Both the position numbers and the translations under genes were made by a program. A stretch of 64,000 bases of DNA from contig NC_083339.1 of the NCBI RefSeq assembly GCF_019175385.1, positions 117,041,601 to 117,105,600 of the forward strand. Direction: 5' to 3'. This DNA comes from Lycium barbarum. Taxonomy: Eukaryota > Streptophyta > Magnoliopsida > Solanales > Solanaceae. A model generated the notes under the pieces. It did no database searches, was not told where the DNA came from, and saw nothing but the letters and a program-made list of their open reading frames with translations. Below, piece after piece: positions 23,503 to 35,777 of this stretch (its first letter is position 1; the number at the start of each line of letters is the position of its first letter).

Positions 23503-25798
23503 GAGTTCGGAGCCTAAAGGACACTAAAATGCACAAAATAAACCAAAAGGGGTGCTCCATTCCACATTATACCAAAAGGGGTATAACGTGGAGGGGCCAA
23601 CGTTATACCCCAAAAAAATTCACGTTGTCAGAACAAAAAAAATAATAATGTAAAAATATAACGTGGACTGATCCGCGTTATACAAAATTAAATATCACGG
23701 CCCATGGTAGTTGAATATTGCACTTGAGTCGGAGATAGATCGAACAAGTTTAGTTTTTGTTAGTGACAATCACGTTTAGAATTTTTAATAATAACATATT
23801 AATAATATGAATTACAATTCTCAATTGAGTATTTTGTATTTTTTATTTCAATTCATGGATGTGTAAGTCTTATTGCGAAAGACATATTTCCTATCCTAAA
23901 TATTGAGCAGTTGTTTTGCGATGAAAGAAAAAAAAAAAAATTTACCCCACCAAACGTTTGTAAAACGTGGACTGATCCACGTTATACTTATATATATTTT
24001 ACCCCACCCAACATTTTACAAAAATAGTTTGTAAGACGTTGGCCAGATTTAAATCATATCCGGTTGTTTTTTTAATAAAAAACAATTTCAGTGATTTTTT
24101 TAATTTTTAACTCAAACATACGCCACAAGTCATATAATAATTAACTCAAACAAATATTTTAACTCATACAATAATTAAATATGTGTTATACATGCGAACA
24201 TTAAAAAACAAAAATTAAAATATAAGTTAAATAAACGTCAAACATTAACTGAGTAGTAAATGTTAAATTACATATGTTATTAAACGGCACAAGACATATT
24301 ATATATTCTGGGAAGATTACATATTGAAACAACGATCGTACAACTTAGGAAAAAACATAAAAACCAACAAGCAACAACAACTACTGATTTCTGTCGGGGC
24401 AGCGATTCTTGTAATGACCTGTTTGCTTGCACGTACTACACTTCCTAGCCATGCGAGCAGGAGCTATATCCATTTCATTCCTCCTTCTAGTTGTACTCCG
24501 CGCTCCTGAAGTTCACTCGTATTCAGTGTTTGCAATTAAACTGAAGGGAGAAGGTGACCAATATGCCTCATCACCGAACGGTGAAAATTTTTCACTGTAC
24601 TTTTGCTTGTAATACCTGTAACTGTAGTCTAAGTGAACAAAACATCATTATATTTACCTTTCCGTAAATGACTCTACTTGAGTAGGACGATATCGAACTA
24701 TACTCCCGCCACCTAATTCACTTGTACCTGGAGCACTACTCGGTCCAGGAATATCACAGCTCTGCATAATCCAACCAAAATTATGTGATTGACTACCAAC
24801 TCCTACCATTGTTTCTTGTTGAAGTGTACCTCTTTCAAGCCCAATATTCATAGCGGGAAGATACGTAGTACCTCAAATATCAAACTCATCGTCAGTGGGT
24901 GCTTCAACATTGGTAGAGCGTTCAACAGTTGCATACATGTCAAGTGTTGCTATGCTGATATGATTGCTAAATATATCAGGACTTCGAAGAAATAACGATA
25001 AGGAATCATCGTCCGAAATAAGAGTTTCCTCGTAAATGGGAAATCCCCTAGCCGTAATTGATGTTGGATATCGTCCAGTGATAACCACTGAAAGGTTAGG
25101 ATCAGTTATGCTCATTTTGCTTATAAAAACACGTTCTAGACGATCGTATTTGAGGGAGATTGAAAACCTTTGTACCGTTCCCGGACGACGGTTATATCTC
25201 ACTGAACCTTCTTCATACACAACTTCACCACTCCAATATAAATTAACTCTTATATATAAGTATAACGTGGACTAATCCACGTTATACAAAATTCAAAATT
25301 ATAAATTTTGTATAACGTGGATCAGTCCACGTTTTACAAACGTTGGGTGGGGTAATTTTTTTTTTTCCTTTCATCGCAAAACGACTGCTCAATATTTAGG
25401 ATAGGAAGTATGTCTTTCGCAATAAGACTTACGCATCCATGAATTGAAATAAAAAATACAAAATACTCAATTGAGAATTGCGATTCATATTATTAATATT
25501 GTTATTATTAAAAGTTCTAAACGTGATTGTCACTAACAAAAACTAAACTTGTTCGATCTATCTCCGACTCAAGTGCAATATTCAACTACAACAGGTCGTG
25601 ATATTTAATTTTGTATAACGTGGATTGATCCACGTTACACATTTTTTTTTCTTTTTTTCTGACAGCGTGAAAACTTTTTTGGTGGTATAACGTTGGCCCC
25701 TCCACGTTATACCCCTTTTGGTATAATGTGAAATGGAGCACCTTTTTTGGTTTATTTTGTGCATTTTAGTGCCCTTTAAGCTCCGGACTCCGGACTCC
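23503..25798. mobile_element. 2.3 kb long-TIR MULE, deletion derivative, with TSD
   Basis: Arms of about 480-500 bp (23503 to about 23990 and about 25310-25798) pair almost throughout. TTAGGGACA follows TCC at both borders (23491-23502 and 25796-25807), giving a 9-12 bp direct repeat. The left end GAGTTCGGAGCC is nearly the same as that of the 15.9 kb element. The arms contain TATAACGTGGA-N4-TCCACGTTATA hairpins. Between the arms lie the head and tail of a transposase gene on -. Terminal structure and TSD length fit Mutator. Confidence 0.85.
24380..25220 (-). pseudogene. Internally deleted MULE transposase gene
   Basis: On -, the 5' part (25220-24873) reads from MYEEGSVRYNRRPGTVQRFS, an N-terminal region found before the MuDR domain in Solanaceae MULE proteins, then breaks at 24873 and continues in a shifted frame to about 24654. 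The 3' part (about 24608-24380) ends in a zinc knuckle, CSTCKQTGHYKNRC, followed by a stop at 24380-24382, and has one in-frame TGA at 24513-24515. The central DDE transposase and SWIM domains are missing. The copy therefore cannot make transposase and would depend on an active relative. I infer the family from the two ends only. Confidence 0.7.
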
Positions 25799-25829
25799 TT
25801 AGGGACATATTAGCAAGTATTCTTGGAAA

Positions 25830-26669
25830 CAGTGTTTTAAAAGGCAGTTCTGGGACTCGCCTCGGGGCTCGCCCCGGGGCGGGGCACTAGCAAAATGCCC
25901 CAGGGCTCACGTGCGGGGCTTAATTCCTGCGAGGCTTACGCCCGATTGTACGCCCTAAACACGCCTAACGCCCAACGCTCGGGGCTCGCCTAACAGTTCT
26001 TACACAATTATATGTTAAATTCCTTAATTAAAACCGTTGACCCTCATAATTCTTTAACAAATGATTGATACTTAATAATTTTTCATTTACCGAAATAAGA
26101 AGATTGGGTATAACTCAAATAACAAGTCGTAGTATTGCATATTTACTATATGAGAACATCGTGAGGGTGAATATCACTTAATATTTCTTTTAAGAATACA
26201 TAACCGAATTGTGAATTTTCACTTGTCATTGGTCTTTTGTCCTATGTATCAAAATTATCATATTTTATTATTTCTCTATTTGAAAGTAATTTTATTTTTA
26301 TTCATGAAGGAGTTACGTTTCAATTATAATACTGATAAAGTTGTTTATAGGGAGATACAATGAATAGAATGATACTAATATTATTTTAACAAATTGTGAT
26401 TTTTCATTGTTTGAAAGTTAAGATGTTAGAGTTGATTTGCATTTCATAATAGCTTTTATTTCATTGTATTGTTTATACTTGTAAGGTTATATATATATAT
26501 ATAGACACACACTTTTCTTTTATTTTTTATGTAATTTTACCTATTTAAAAATATTTATTATAATTATATTATTTTATGAAATACAAAAAATTAAATACCC
26601 ATGGGGCTTACGCCCCGCCGAGGCATATGTAAAACGCCTCGCCTTACGCCCCTGCCTTTTTAAACACTG
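25830..26669. mobile_element. 840 bp non-autonomous hAT element with GC-rich arms, perfect 8 bp TSD
   Basis: The ends are CAGTGTTTTAAAAGGCAG and, from the right, CAGTGTTTAAAAAGGCAG. CTTGGAAA is duplicated at 25822-25829 and 26670-26677. The terminal 100-150 bp are unusually GC-rich for this window (CGCCTCGGGGCTCGCCCCGG and related), while the core is AT-rich and non-coding. CAGTG ends and an 8 bp TSD identify a hAT element. Confidence 0.85.
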
Positions 26670-26677
26670 CTTGGAAA

Positions 26678-26980
26678 GGCCTCAAAAGAAGCCATTTGGT
26701 CTAAACTCAATTAATGAACTTGCAAATGGGCTGACGAATGAATGTGTACTCAGTGTCTGTGTACTTCTATATTAGTCCCCATTTCAGACTGTTTTTGCCT
26801 ATTGATATTTTTACCCGAATATGCTACAATTTATTAGACTTGCACTGCCTTATTCCATTTTTTGTTGTGTTGCAGCGTGCATGAGTAGCTTATGTTATAC
26901 ATAGCAATAGACGTAACATATAGGAAGAATTGATCAATAAATGGATGCTTACATGAGAAATGATAAACATAATCAGCTCT
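26678..26980. other. 3' flank of QCT gene A
   Basis: Short spacer with no other gene. Presumably it holds the 3' UTR of the - strand gene. No canonical AATAAA could be assigned with confidence. Confidence 0.4.
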
Positions 26981-29900
26981 CTAAATTTCCAAGATAGAAC
27001 TGGTTTTCGGGATGCACAAGTTATTGATTTCTCCAGCCAATGGATCATTCGGTGTGAGGGGGAGCAACTTGATCTCAAAGAGCTTTGGCCATAGTTTCCC
27101 TGTCACTGCAATGAAGAACAGAACGGCGTCATTCGAAGAACCTTCCATGATCACTAAATGAAACTGTTAAAACACAGTATTACAGCGGAATTCCTTTATA
27201 GGACATCTTGCATTGGTACCAAAGGTACGAAATGTTTTTGTGCTTTACAAATTGAGGCTACTAGTAAAGTTGACTGAGAGCTTCCGATGCCTGGATTGCA
27301 GGTTAATGATCGAGGGAGAGGGAGGGCAATTAAACCAAAGGTGCAGATTGTGTAACAAATTCGATATAAGAACATATGGGGAAGAAAAAGCATTCAAGAT
27401 TAGAAATATCTTACTGATACTCATTCAGTGAAAATTGAAAATTAGTTATGTATTATACAAGAAATGTTAACGGTTAAGTGCATATTTATCCAAAAACCTG
27501 ATGAAGACCACACAAAATACCATAATGATTAATTCTTACCAAAAATACGGTCACCATCTCTGTCCCATGCGATTCCATTCAGGACCTCGAAGTCCTGCAG
27601 TGAAGCGCAATAGAGAATTTAGCTTGCGCTCTATATTTGTGTCAAAAAACGAGAGAGAGAGAGAGAGAAAGAGAGAGCGAGAGAGAGAGAGAGAGAAATA
27701 GATATCAAAATAAAACAGAAATCATCTCCATAACACATCTTATGCGCAAAGGAAAATTGTTACCTTATATCCTCTTGATATTAACTCTTCTCTGAAAAAT
27801 GTCACAGAAGCTATCTGTTAATAAATCTGGAGCAGAACTTGTGAACAGCAAGACATTAGGACAAAGAACAAAAAGCTAATACCTTAGAGATTGAAGGAGA
27901 ATCCACCCGATCACAGTGCCATCTTTTGGTGAAATTCTAGCAATGCAATCAGTCTGCAGAGAAAGACAACACCGACCATTACTTCAGTCTCTAATTCAAA
28001 GTAAACTTTGAGTTAAGAAATACGACACTCAGATGTCGAAAAAGAAGAAGATTATCTGTCCCCTTTAGTGTCATGACATATCAAATGGGATTACGCTTAT
28101 TAAGAGATTTGCTAAGACAGGTTGCTCTAACTACTTCTAGCTGATTAAGAAACGGAGAGGACTTAATTGAGCGGCACCAAACAGATTCTTGGATCATAAG
28201 TCAAACAAACTTATATGACATAATACAACTAGTTTCTCAAGCAAGGTTGTTTCCTGGAGCTATTCCCCTGAATTCTATAACCAAAACAACTATTGGTTAA
28301 GTTGCTCAAAGATGTCTTTCTAAATATGTGCATAATGTAAAATAAATGGGAAAAAAAAATCCAAGTCCAAATGTAACTCAGTAAAATAGAGCAATTTTTA
28401 CCACATAAACATTTGCCCAGACTTCATCTTTCACATACTCCAGCTCATTGAGGTAGCGCACTTCATGCCCTTGAGACTTGACAACTTGTTTTCTGATGAC
28501 TGCACCAAGGAAAGGAGTATCTCCATCTTAAGAAAGCAAAGAAGAAACTAAATATCATGTAGACTGTAGATGGCAAAACCTTTCATTGTCTTAGGGTCAA
28601 TCTTATATAATGTTGATGTTCCATCACTTCCAAAAAGTACTTTCCCATCGGTTGCCAATCCCCAACCATCTTGCATGTGATGAGTAAACTTTTTGAACTG
28701 CATATAATTTAATTCTAAAAATTATGACATGTGAAGCTGTGAAGTGAATTGAGGCAATAATCCTACAAACATTACTTTTCTCATAAAATACATCAGAAGA
28801 TTTCATATTACAACAAGCAACATCCACATTAAAATCCGGAAAAGAAGATGAGCTAATTAAAAGCACACAAAGTATTGGAGGACAAGCATACTTTGCTGAA
28901 GTTGTATCGATCATATATGAAACCGGTATCCAGCAACCATGTTAGTTGGAACAACCTACAAAAATCCGCAGTTGTTGCATAAGAACTAGTGGTCAATGTA
29001 AATTCAAAAATAGTAAACCATCACTAAGAGAATAAAGGAAAGGAAACAAAAAGACACTAACGATCAAAAAGGAAAAAACTAAAAAAGAAACATGGTCTGA
29101 TCTAATGTACACCAGAAGATATATTATGAATTTCTTTAAAGTTTAAAGTAATCCTAAGATCGGCTTCCTAAATTGTTCTAGCATCTATTTCCGGCTACTC
29201 AAGCATGTATAAAAGGAAGCCTTTTTTCATACACGCATAATTTTAACCCCACTACTAAAGAAATAGAATATAATTTCAACTCTTCTTCTACGCACCCAGT
29301 CAAAGTAGGACAACTACATTGGACATAGGGAGTGCAGAAGTTGTCAATTTGGTAAAAGAAAGGCTGCTACTTAGAGGGCTGCTACTTAGAGCACAGTCAA
29401 AACTTCAGATTACAAACAAAGTTTCACCAAATTTAAGTCAGTTATTATTATTATTATTTCAAACAGTATTACTTATCATTATGTCAATTGGCCTGAAAGT
29501 AGTGCAAAAGCTAAATGCACTTGATACACGAGCAAATATCAGGCATACGATATTCCTACCAAAATTTGATGTGCTCATAACGGTAAAATAAAATGCTACA
29601 ATACTCAGGACAGAATTTAATTGCAATCATTGCTAGGAGACGATAGAACAGGATAGAAGTACTACTTTCTTACATATTATCCTATCTGATAAATGCAAGA
29701 TTGCTTACTTAGCAGTTACCACAACACATTTTCCACATTATTTCCAGAATCAGGAAAAGATGTATGCATCCATTACCTCTCACCAAGAAGAGTTAGACCC
29801 TCTCCAAAGTAAGAAGACTCCATTTCATGAAGTCTCTCAACCTGTGGAACCAGCAATAGAAGATTCTTGTTAGGTCCAAGATGGCACACTATAGATTTCA

Positions 29901-31042
29901 GCAATAGAAAGATGTTCTTTCTTATGCAAAATGTAAGGATAAACTTTATAAAAAGCAGCTTATAGATAGAATTGTTAGCATTTAGCAATTAGCAGAAGCT
30001 GTCCCCTAAGCCTCCTAAACTAATCAAATCCGTGAAAAACCTGACCGGTGTTACTTATTTTAAATCCTCCCAAAACTTTGCATTATGGTTAAACATTTAG
30101 TGAGCAAGTTGTAGACATACCTTACCGTCCAGCAATGCAACTTTTCGAACAGATGACTGCATTTTTTCAGAAGGAGAGAATTACTCATGTTAAGCCTCAA
30201 AAATAATCATGAACTCAACTCAAGTATATATATTAAGGCAACTTACACGTCCGTAAAGTCCAGTTGATTCAAAGAGTGTATTATTTTCTGCATAGAGAAG
30301 CCCCTGAAGAATAAACACCCGGCATCAGGCACCAAAAGCAACTAACTAATAGCCTGTTTGGCCAAAGTTCAATTTGAAAAGTGTTTTTTTTTTTATCATA
30401 AGTGCATTTCGGAAGAGTACAGAGTAGTCGTTTATGTTTGGCTAATCAACTGGAAAAACACCTTTGTCGATATTATAGCAGTAATTTGTGCTTGGCTAAG
30501 GTTTAAAAAGTGCTTTAAGTGAAAAACTAGTTTCTTTAGCATTTGAAAAAACAGTTTCTGCCTACTTAATCGAAAATATTTATTTTTTCTCTAAAAGTTT
30601 GGTCAAAAACCTCAATTTTCTACGCAAAAACTATAAGTACGAGTAGACAGAAGATAATGTTATGAATCATAAAAAAAGTTCTAGAATTCAAAAAATCATA
30701 AATTTCTTCAAATTTAACTTGAAATATTAAAAAAAAAAAAATCCAGGTAAAAGCTATGGTCACCACAAAGTATATTTCACCGAAAAATTGGAAACTTGAA
30801 ATTCATAATGCATATGTTGAAAAATTATAGAAAAACGTGGGAAACTAATTAACCTGAGTGTAGGCTTGGGGGTCGTGAGGGAATTCATGGACTACTTTGA
30901 CTTTGTAAACTCTATATGATGCTTCAGCTTCTCTGAATACGGTGATGCTCAGTAGAACAATCAAGCTTATGACTAGAAACCTTGGATTTAGCGGAGGCAT
31001 TTTTGTGTGATTGGTAGGTAGATATGAAGTAGAAGAAACCAT
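26981..31042 (-). CDS. QCT: Glutaminyl-peptide cyclotransferase (plant type), copy A
   Basis: Exons in reading order: 31042-30854, 30303-30247, 30156-30121, 29841-29777, 28955-28892, 28697-28580, 28499-28402, 27953-27883, 27791-27764, 27594-27540, 27105-26981. The sum is 906 nt, an open 301-codon frame. The enzyme converts N-terminal Gln to pyroglutamate on secretory proteins. Plant QCs are five-bladed beta-propellers unrelated to animal QC. Motifs visible: VHEFPHDPQAYTQ, FGEGLTLLGER, GWGLATDGKVLFGSDG, NELEYVKDEVWAN, DCIARISP and VLNGIAWDRDGDR. The second Met (MPPLNPRF, at 31000) begins a clear signal peptide ending near EAEA, so the start at 31042 may be too long. Intron 9 holds a GA microsatellite. 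Copy B lies 25 kb upstream in the same orientation. Confidence 0.92.
27653..27699. repeat. (GA)n microsatellite in QCT-A intron 9
   Basis: About 45 bases of GA repeats with two interruptions, entirely within the intron between exons 10 and 9. Confidence 0.9.
30350..30620. mobile_element. One-ended hAT-type MITE in QCT-A intron 1
   Basis: It begins TAGCCTGTTTGGCCAAAGTT, the same end as the element at 9271, and contains AAGTGC and AAAAAGTGCTTT motifs. The matching right end is not found, so the copy is truncated or decayed. Confidence 0.45.
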
Positions 31043-32077
31043 TAATACTTTTTGTTAAGCTACTTTTGCAATTAATTAAAAAAAATTAGTTGACCGTTGA
31101 CTTCATCTTGGAAAATGTCACTGGAGTTATCTCCACTGTCAGATTGGATCCAATAGTCATAATGCAAGACGGGCAACCGGCTTGGCCTTCTGCTTCATCA
31201 CCTACCTGCTAGGCTCCAGGTTAATGTTCAAATTCAACGTGTATCACGTTTTGAATTTAATTATGAGGTGAGAAGCTCAAGTACTTGATAGGTGAGGAAA
31301 TCAATTCATAGATTAGAAGAATTGTTACAAATTGCTTAGAATAAAGGAGGTAAGCGTAATATAGTAAACTATGAGGAAAGTTAGTATAATCAAACTGAAT
31401 TTGAGGGGGATTTCTGAAACTATACCTTAATTTTTTTAGTAGAGATGGATATAAATGGCAAAAGTGTTGCATAATAAAAACAAGGTCAGTAGGTTTTTAT
31501 TTTGTCAAAAAGAAATTACGTACTTTAGCTACTTAGAAACTTTAATAGATGGCTCGACTTGTCTAGAATATATAGTACCTAAAGAGTCATTTTCGTAAGA
31601 AAATAAGGCAGAAAAGGGGTACATAATAGAATATTAAGTTTTCAAAAAATTCTATATTGCTTCCCTTCCTCAGTAGGTCGTTTGCTACCTTATTTCCTTC
31701 TCTTAGTGTGTGCTCAATTCTGAATGACCTGCTTTAAAGATAAATAAGGTCAATAGTTGAATCTTATATTCATGACTAGTACTCTTATGCCGCATTTGAA
31801 ATCCTTACCATTTTAGACTTGTTATAACTACTTTAGCATTAAGAACTTTCTAATAAGAGCCTTTTAAGATTGTAATTGTGCAACTTTTGTTGACATTTTG
31901 AATTGCAAACAGAGGGCTAGCTAGCCATCTCTCTTTTGCTTTAGCATACATCGTTCTAGATTTAGTTTGATAATCTATGTTTTGATTCTTATGCTTATAG
32001 CAAAAAAAAAAAAAAAAAAAAAAAAATATTTAATGCTTGATTTTTTTTTCTTTTAGTGGATACCTAAATGAAGTATA
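31043..32077. promoter_or_regulatory. Upstream region of QCT-A
   Basis: It holds the promoter of the - strand QCT gene by position. No TATA box or other element could be assigned securely. A poly-A run lies at 32001-32026. No ORF with a recognisable domain. Confidence 0.4.
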
Positions 32078-32688
32078 TGATGGAATACAGGCATAACAGC
32101 GGAAGTAAATAGGCAGGATCGAACTTACATGTAATATGGACAACACATAATTAAGATTTTAATCAAACATAAAATCGATACTTATCTCTTGAAGCGTGAA
32201 TGCGATCACGAATCTAGCCTTCAAGCATGAGAAACAATCGTCCATACGTTCATCCTTGAGTTCCACAGTCTTCTGATATGTAACCCAAATAATACCGGTA
32301 TTTACGAAATTCGTGTGGGCGGACTATGGAAAACGTGTAGAAACTTATAACAATTGTCGCCTCCTTATGGAATAAGACTCTTTATATAACTATAGGTTTT
32401 AGGGTTTAAACCCTTTTCCCAAACCTGCTAGGTCTATCTTTTACCACCAAGAAATCGGATTCCATTCAATTCTTTTTTATCCAAGCGCAACAGTGACTAT
32501 GGAACTCAAGGATGAACGCGTTGACGGGTTTTGCTCAGGCTTGAATGCTAGATTTGTGGTCGTATTCACGCTTCAAGAGATAAGTATCGATTTTATGTTT
32601 GATTAAAATCTTGATTATGTGTTGTTTATATTACATGCAAGTTCAATCCTGGTTATTTGCTTCCGTTGTTTATGTCTTTATTCCATCA
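32078..32688. repeat. Inverted copia-type LTR pieces (head-to-head arms)
   Basis: The left arm begins TGATGGAATACAGGCATAAC. The right arm is its reverse complement, ending ATTCCATCA at 32688, and the arms pair for about 190 bp. TG...CA ends, followed at 32691-32701 by TGGTATCAGAG, the usual primer-binding site for tRNA-Met, show these are LTR ends. Confidence 0.65.
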
Positions 32689-32745
32689 ATTGGTATCAGA
32701 GTATACAAATAGCCCACGCGTTCATCATCGAGCTCTAATACCAAT

Positions 32746-33488
32746 TGATGGAATACATGCATACAAACAGTGGAAGTAAATAGCCAAGATCAAAGTTACA
32801 TGTAATCTAGATAACATAAATCATAAATGAGATTGAAATACTAACCTCTTGAAGCTTTTACACAAATCTTCCACAGCACTGCATGTCAATTCCGCAGTCT
32901 TCTGCTATGTATCCTAAGTATTCTATGAACGAGAATACTCGAGTGAGCGAGTATTACGGCTAGGAAAAGGTGTATCTCTTAGGGATGAAAATCCTTGTTA
33001 TATATAGCCACGTTTTTTGGTGTAAAACCCTAGAAAAAACGTGTGGGCTTTTCCTTTTCCCCCCAAGAATATTAATTTCCCAGTTCTAGAATTCCAAGCA
33101 TAGCAGGGATCACAGATTTAATAACGAGGCTTCTATATTGTGGTACTGATTCGGAATATGAATGAATTAATCCCACCGTAATAAATTACAATTTATTCCA
33201 CTAAAAATTGTAATTGCACTCCCTAGTTTAATTTCGAAATCTTTCATTAAAACTTATTTAACTCCCCATGTTATGATTACAAATACCAATTAATTAAATT
33301 AAATTAAATTACTGACAATTTAATTCATTAACTAGTTAAATCTTTTATACTCCCGCTTAACTTATTTCATGTGACGGATACATAATCCACTGCAGGGTTT
33401 TCACATAAAAATTTATAAGCATCCATAAAGGGGTATCATCAATCTCAAAGTCGAGGCACGGATTCTATCAACTAGTTATTATTTCACA
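32746..33488 (-). mobile_element. LTR fragment of the same copia family, left part
   Basis: It starts TGATGGAATACATGCATA at 32746 and is preceded on + by TCTAATACCA, a mutated primer-binding site read on -. It shares CAGTGGAAGTAAATAG, TTACATGTAAT and CTCTTGAAGC with the arms at 32078. It runs up to the LINE insertion at 33489 and seems to resume at 42516. Confidence 0.6.
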
Positions 33489-33503
33489 TTTGATAATGCA
33501 AGG

Positions 33504-34277
33504 TGTATGCAAATATTTGACAGAAAACCAGTGGTGGTAAAGGCATGGAAGACAGGGATGGAGAGGAGTAGAATCATGGTGGAACAAGTGCCAATCTGGG
33601 TCAGGCTGGTGGGGTTGGACATGAAATACTGGGGGCAAAGTGCTCTTACTAAGATTGATGGGTTGATAGGCAATCCAGTGAGGGCAGATGTGGCTACGAC
33701 TATGAAGGAGAAACTTATGTACGCAAGAGTAATGATGGAGGTGCCTCTGAATGGCAAGTATCCTGAGGAGATCAAGTTTGAAAATGAACTCGGGCAACTC
33801 ATTGTGCAACCAGTCGAGTATGAATGGTTACCAATACTTTGTGGGCATCATGGCAACTATGGGCATGAAAAGCAGAACTGCAGGAGAATCTAAGGTCCTC
33901 CACCTGATACTACTGATAAGGTAGTAGAGGGTAAAGGTCCTGAAGGGCAGAAAAATGGGAGGGGACAAGGTATGAGAAGGAGGTATCAAAAACCTATGCA
34001 AAAGAAACCAGTAGATATTATACCAATAGGAAACTCATTTAATGCAATTGGGGATACTGATGCTGGCTCTAGTAAGGTGATGCAAGGGAAACAAGTCCCA
34101 AATACTGCAGAAGAGGGTCAATTGCAAGCTCCTGACATTGCTGAGCATGATCATAGGGTAAGTACTGGGGGTGTGGTGAATGGTGATAGGGGCCAGCAGG
34201 GGTTAGATAGTCAACTGGCAACTGGAGTGGGTTTAGGTACTGGGAAAGGGGGTGAAACCCCTTCCCCAAATGGATAA
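33504..34277 (+). pseudogene. LINE ORF1 remnant (DUF4283 and zinc-knuckle nucleic-acid-binding protein)
   Basis: Begins inside the DUF4283 domain (FDRKPVVVKAWKTGM, VPIWVRLVGLDMKYW) and continues with GNPVRADVATT. The terminal knuckle reads CGHHGNYGHEKQNC, where the usual CxxC has His in place of the second Cys, so the zinc site looks damaged. A TAA follows at about 33891-33893, and the linker (33972-34277) is readable in the same region. ORF1 proteins bind LINE RNA. Confidence 0.7.
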
Positions 34278-35630
34278 GATTGATTTTTGGAATGCCAAGG
34301 GCTTGAATAGACTAGATAAACAGAGGGAAATGAATCTGTTTATGCACAACTCTAAAGTAGGTCTATTTGGGCTCCTAGAAACAAAGATTAAGGGAGCAAA
34401 GGCTCCCTCAGCTGCGCTTAATCTTTGTAATGGATGGCATTTTAGCACAAATCTTACACACCATCCTAGTGGAAGGATTTGGCTGCTATGGAAACCACAA
34501 CTGTTTCATGTCACTATAATTAGGACCTCAGCACAATTGATGCATTGTGTAGTGGAACATAGAGGTACCAAAAATATGTTGCAGCTAATAGTGGTGTATG
34601 AGTACAATGATCAGGCTCTGAGAAGAGGATTATGGGAAGAATTAAAATTGGTATGTGGGATTGTTCAAGGGGCGTGGGTAGTGATGGGTGATTTTAATTG
34701 TGTACTTCATAGAGATGAGAGGGTGGGCAGCCCAGTCTCGATTGCTGAAGTTAGAGAGTTTAAAAGGTGTGTTAGTGCTTGCTCTCTACATGACCTTAAA
34801 TCTTATGGGGCTTTCTATACCTGGAAAAATAAGCATGTGGATGGGAGTAGAGTTTATAGTAGGATTGATAGGGTGCTAGTAAATAGTGTATGGTTGACTT
34901 CATTACCTAGCTCAGAGGTGCACTATGGGAATGAGGGAGTGATGGATCATTGACCTACTATCATCAGTTGGGATACAGGGCAGCAAACACTTAAGGGCAG
35001 ATTCAGTTATTTTAATATGTGGAGCCAAGCTCCAAATTTCAACAACTGGTAAAGAAAAATTGGTAAAGGGACATATCCGGCACTCAAATGTACAAACTAG
35101 TGGGAAAACTCAACAGACTTAAATCAGCCCTGAGAAGCATAAATAGAACACAATTCAAGGATGTGGAACTGACTACTGAGAAAGCTAAGGGGGAGTTGGA
35201 TGTTTGTCAGACTGCCCTGCAACTTGATCCTAGAAATGTAAGTTTGATTGAACATGAGGTACAGCTGCGCAGAGAGTACCAAAACAGGGACAAGGCAAGA
35301 AAGCAGTAATTGGTGCAGAAATACAAAATGCATTGGCTGGCACAAGGTGACATGAATACTAAGTATATTCATAGCATGTTGAAGGCTAGAAGGAATACTA
35401 ATAGGATATTCACTATCAAAGACTCTCAAGGGGTTACAAAGACTGATATAGAAGGAATAGCTGATGGTTTTGTTGAATTTTATTCTGATCTGTTGGGCAC
35501 TGCTAACACTACAAGAACTAAGGTCTGTCAAGCTATTGTGAAGAAGGGGCCAGTACTGTCCCTGGATCATAAACATATACTAGTGAAGGACTTCACTGTT
35601 GCAGAGGTTAAGGAAGCACTATAGGGGATA
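34252..35630 (+). pseudogene. LINE endonuclease domain and start of reverse transcriptase
   Basis: The AP-endonuclease-like domain is seen as FWNAKGLNRLDKQ, LLETKI, VVMGDFNCVL and SRIDRVLVN. An in-frame TGA at 34951-34953 follows MDH, the place of the family's SDH motif. After further frame breaks the linker and RT N-terminal region (35310-35624: HWLAQGDMNTKYIHSM, DGFVEFYSDLLG) are readable. The endonuclease nicks target DNA to prime reverse transcription. This copy is inactive. Confidence 0.8.
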
Positions 35631-35777
35631 GCAGGAAATAAGGTAGCAGGGCAGATGGCTATGGCAGCCAATTCTTTAAAGACAGCTGGGACACCATCAA
35701 AGGGGACTTAATAGCAGGGGTAATGGAGTTCTTCAGGCAAAATCCTAAGGATATGGAACAACACCACTCTTACGTTA

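Noticed and set aside
27196..27431. Small ORFs on both strands between QCT-A exons 11 and 10
   Set aside because: They lie in an intron bounded by good splice sites and show no domain.
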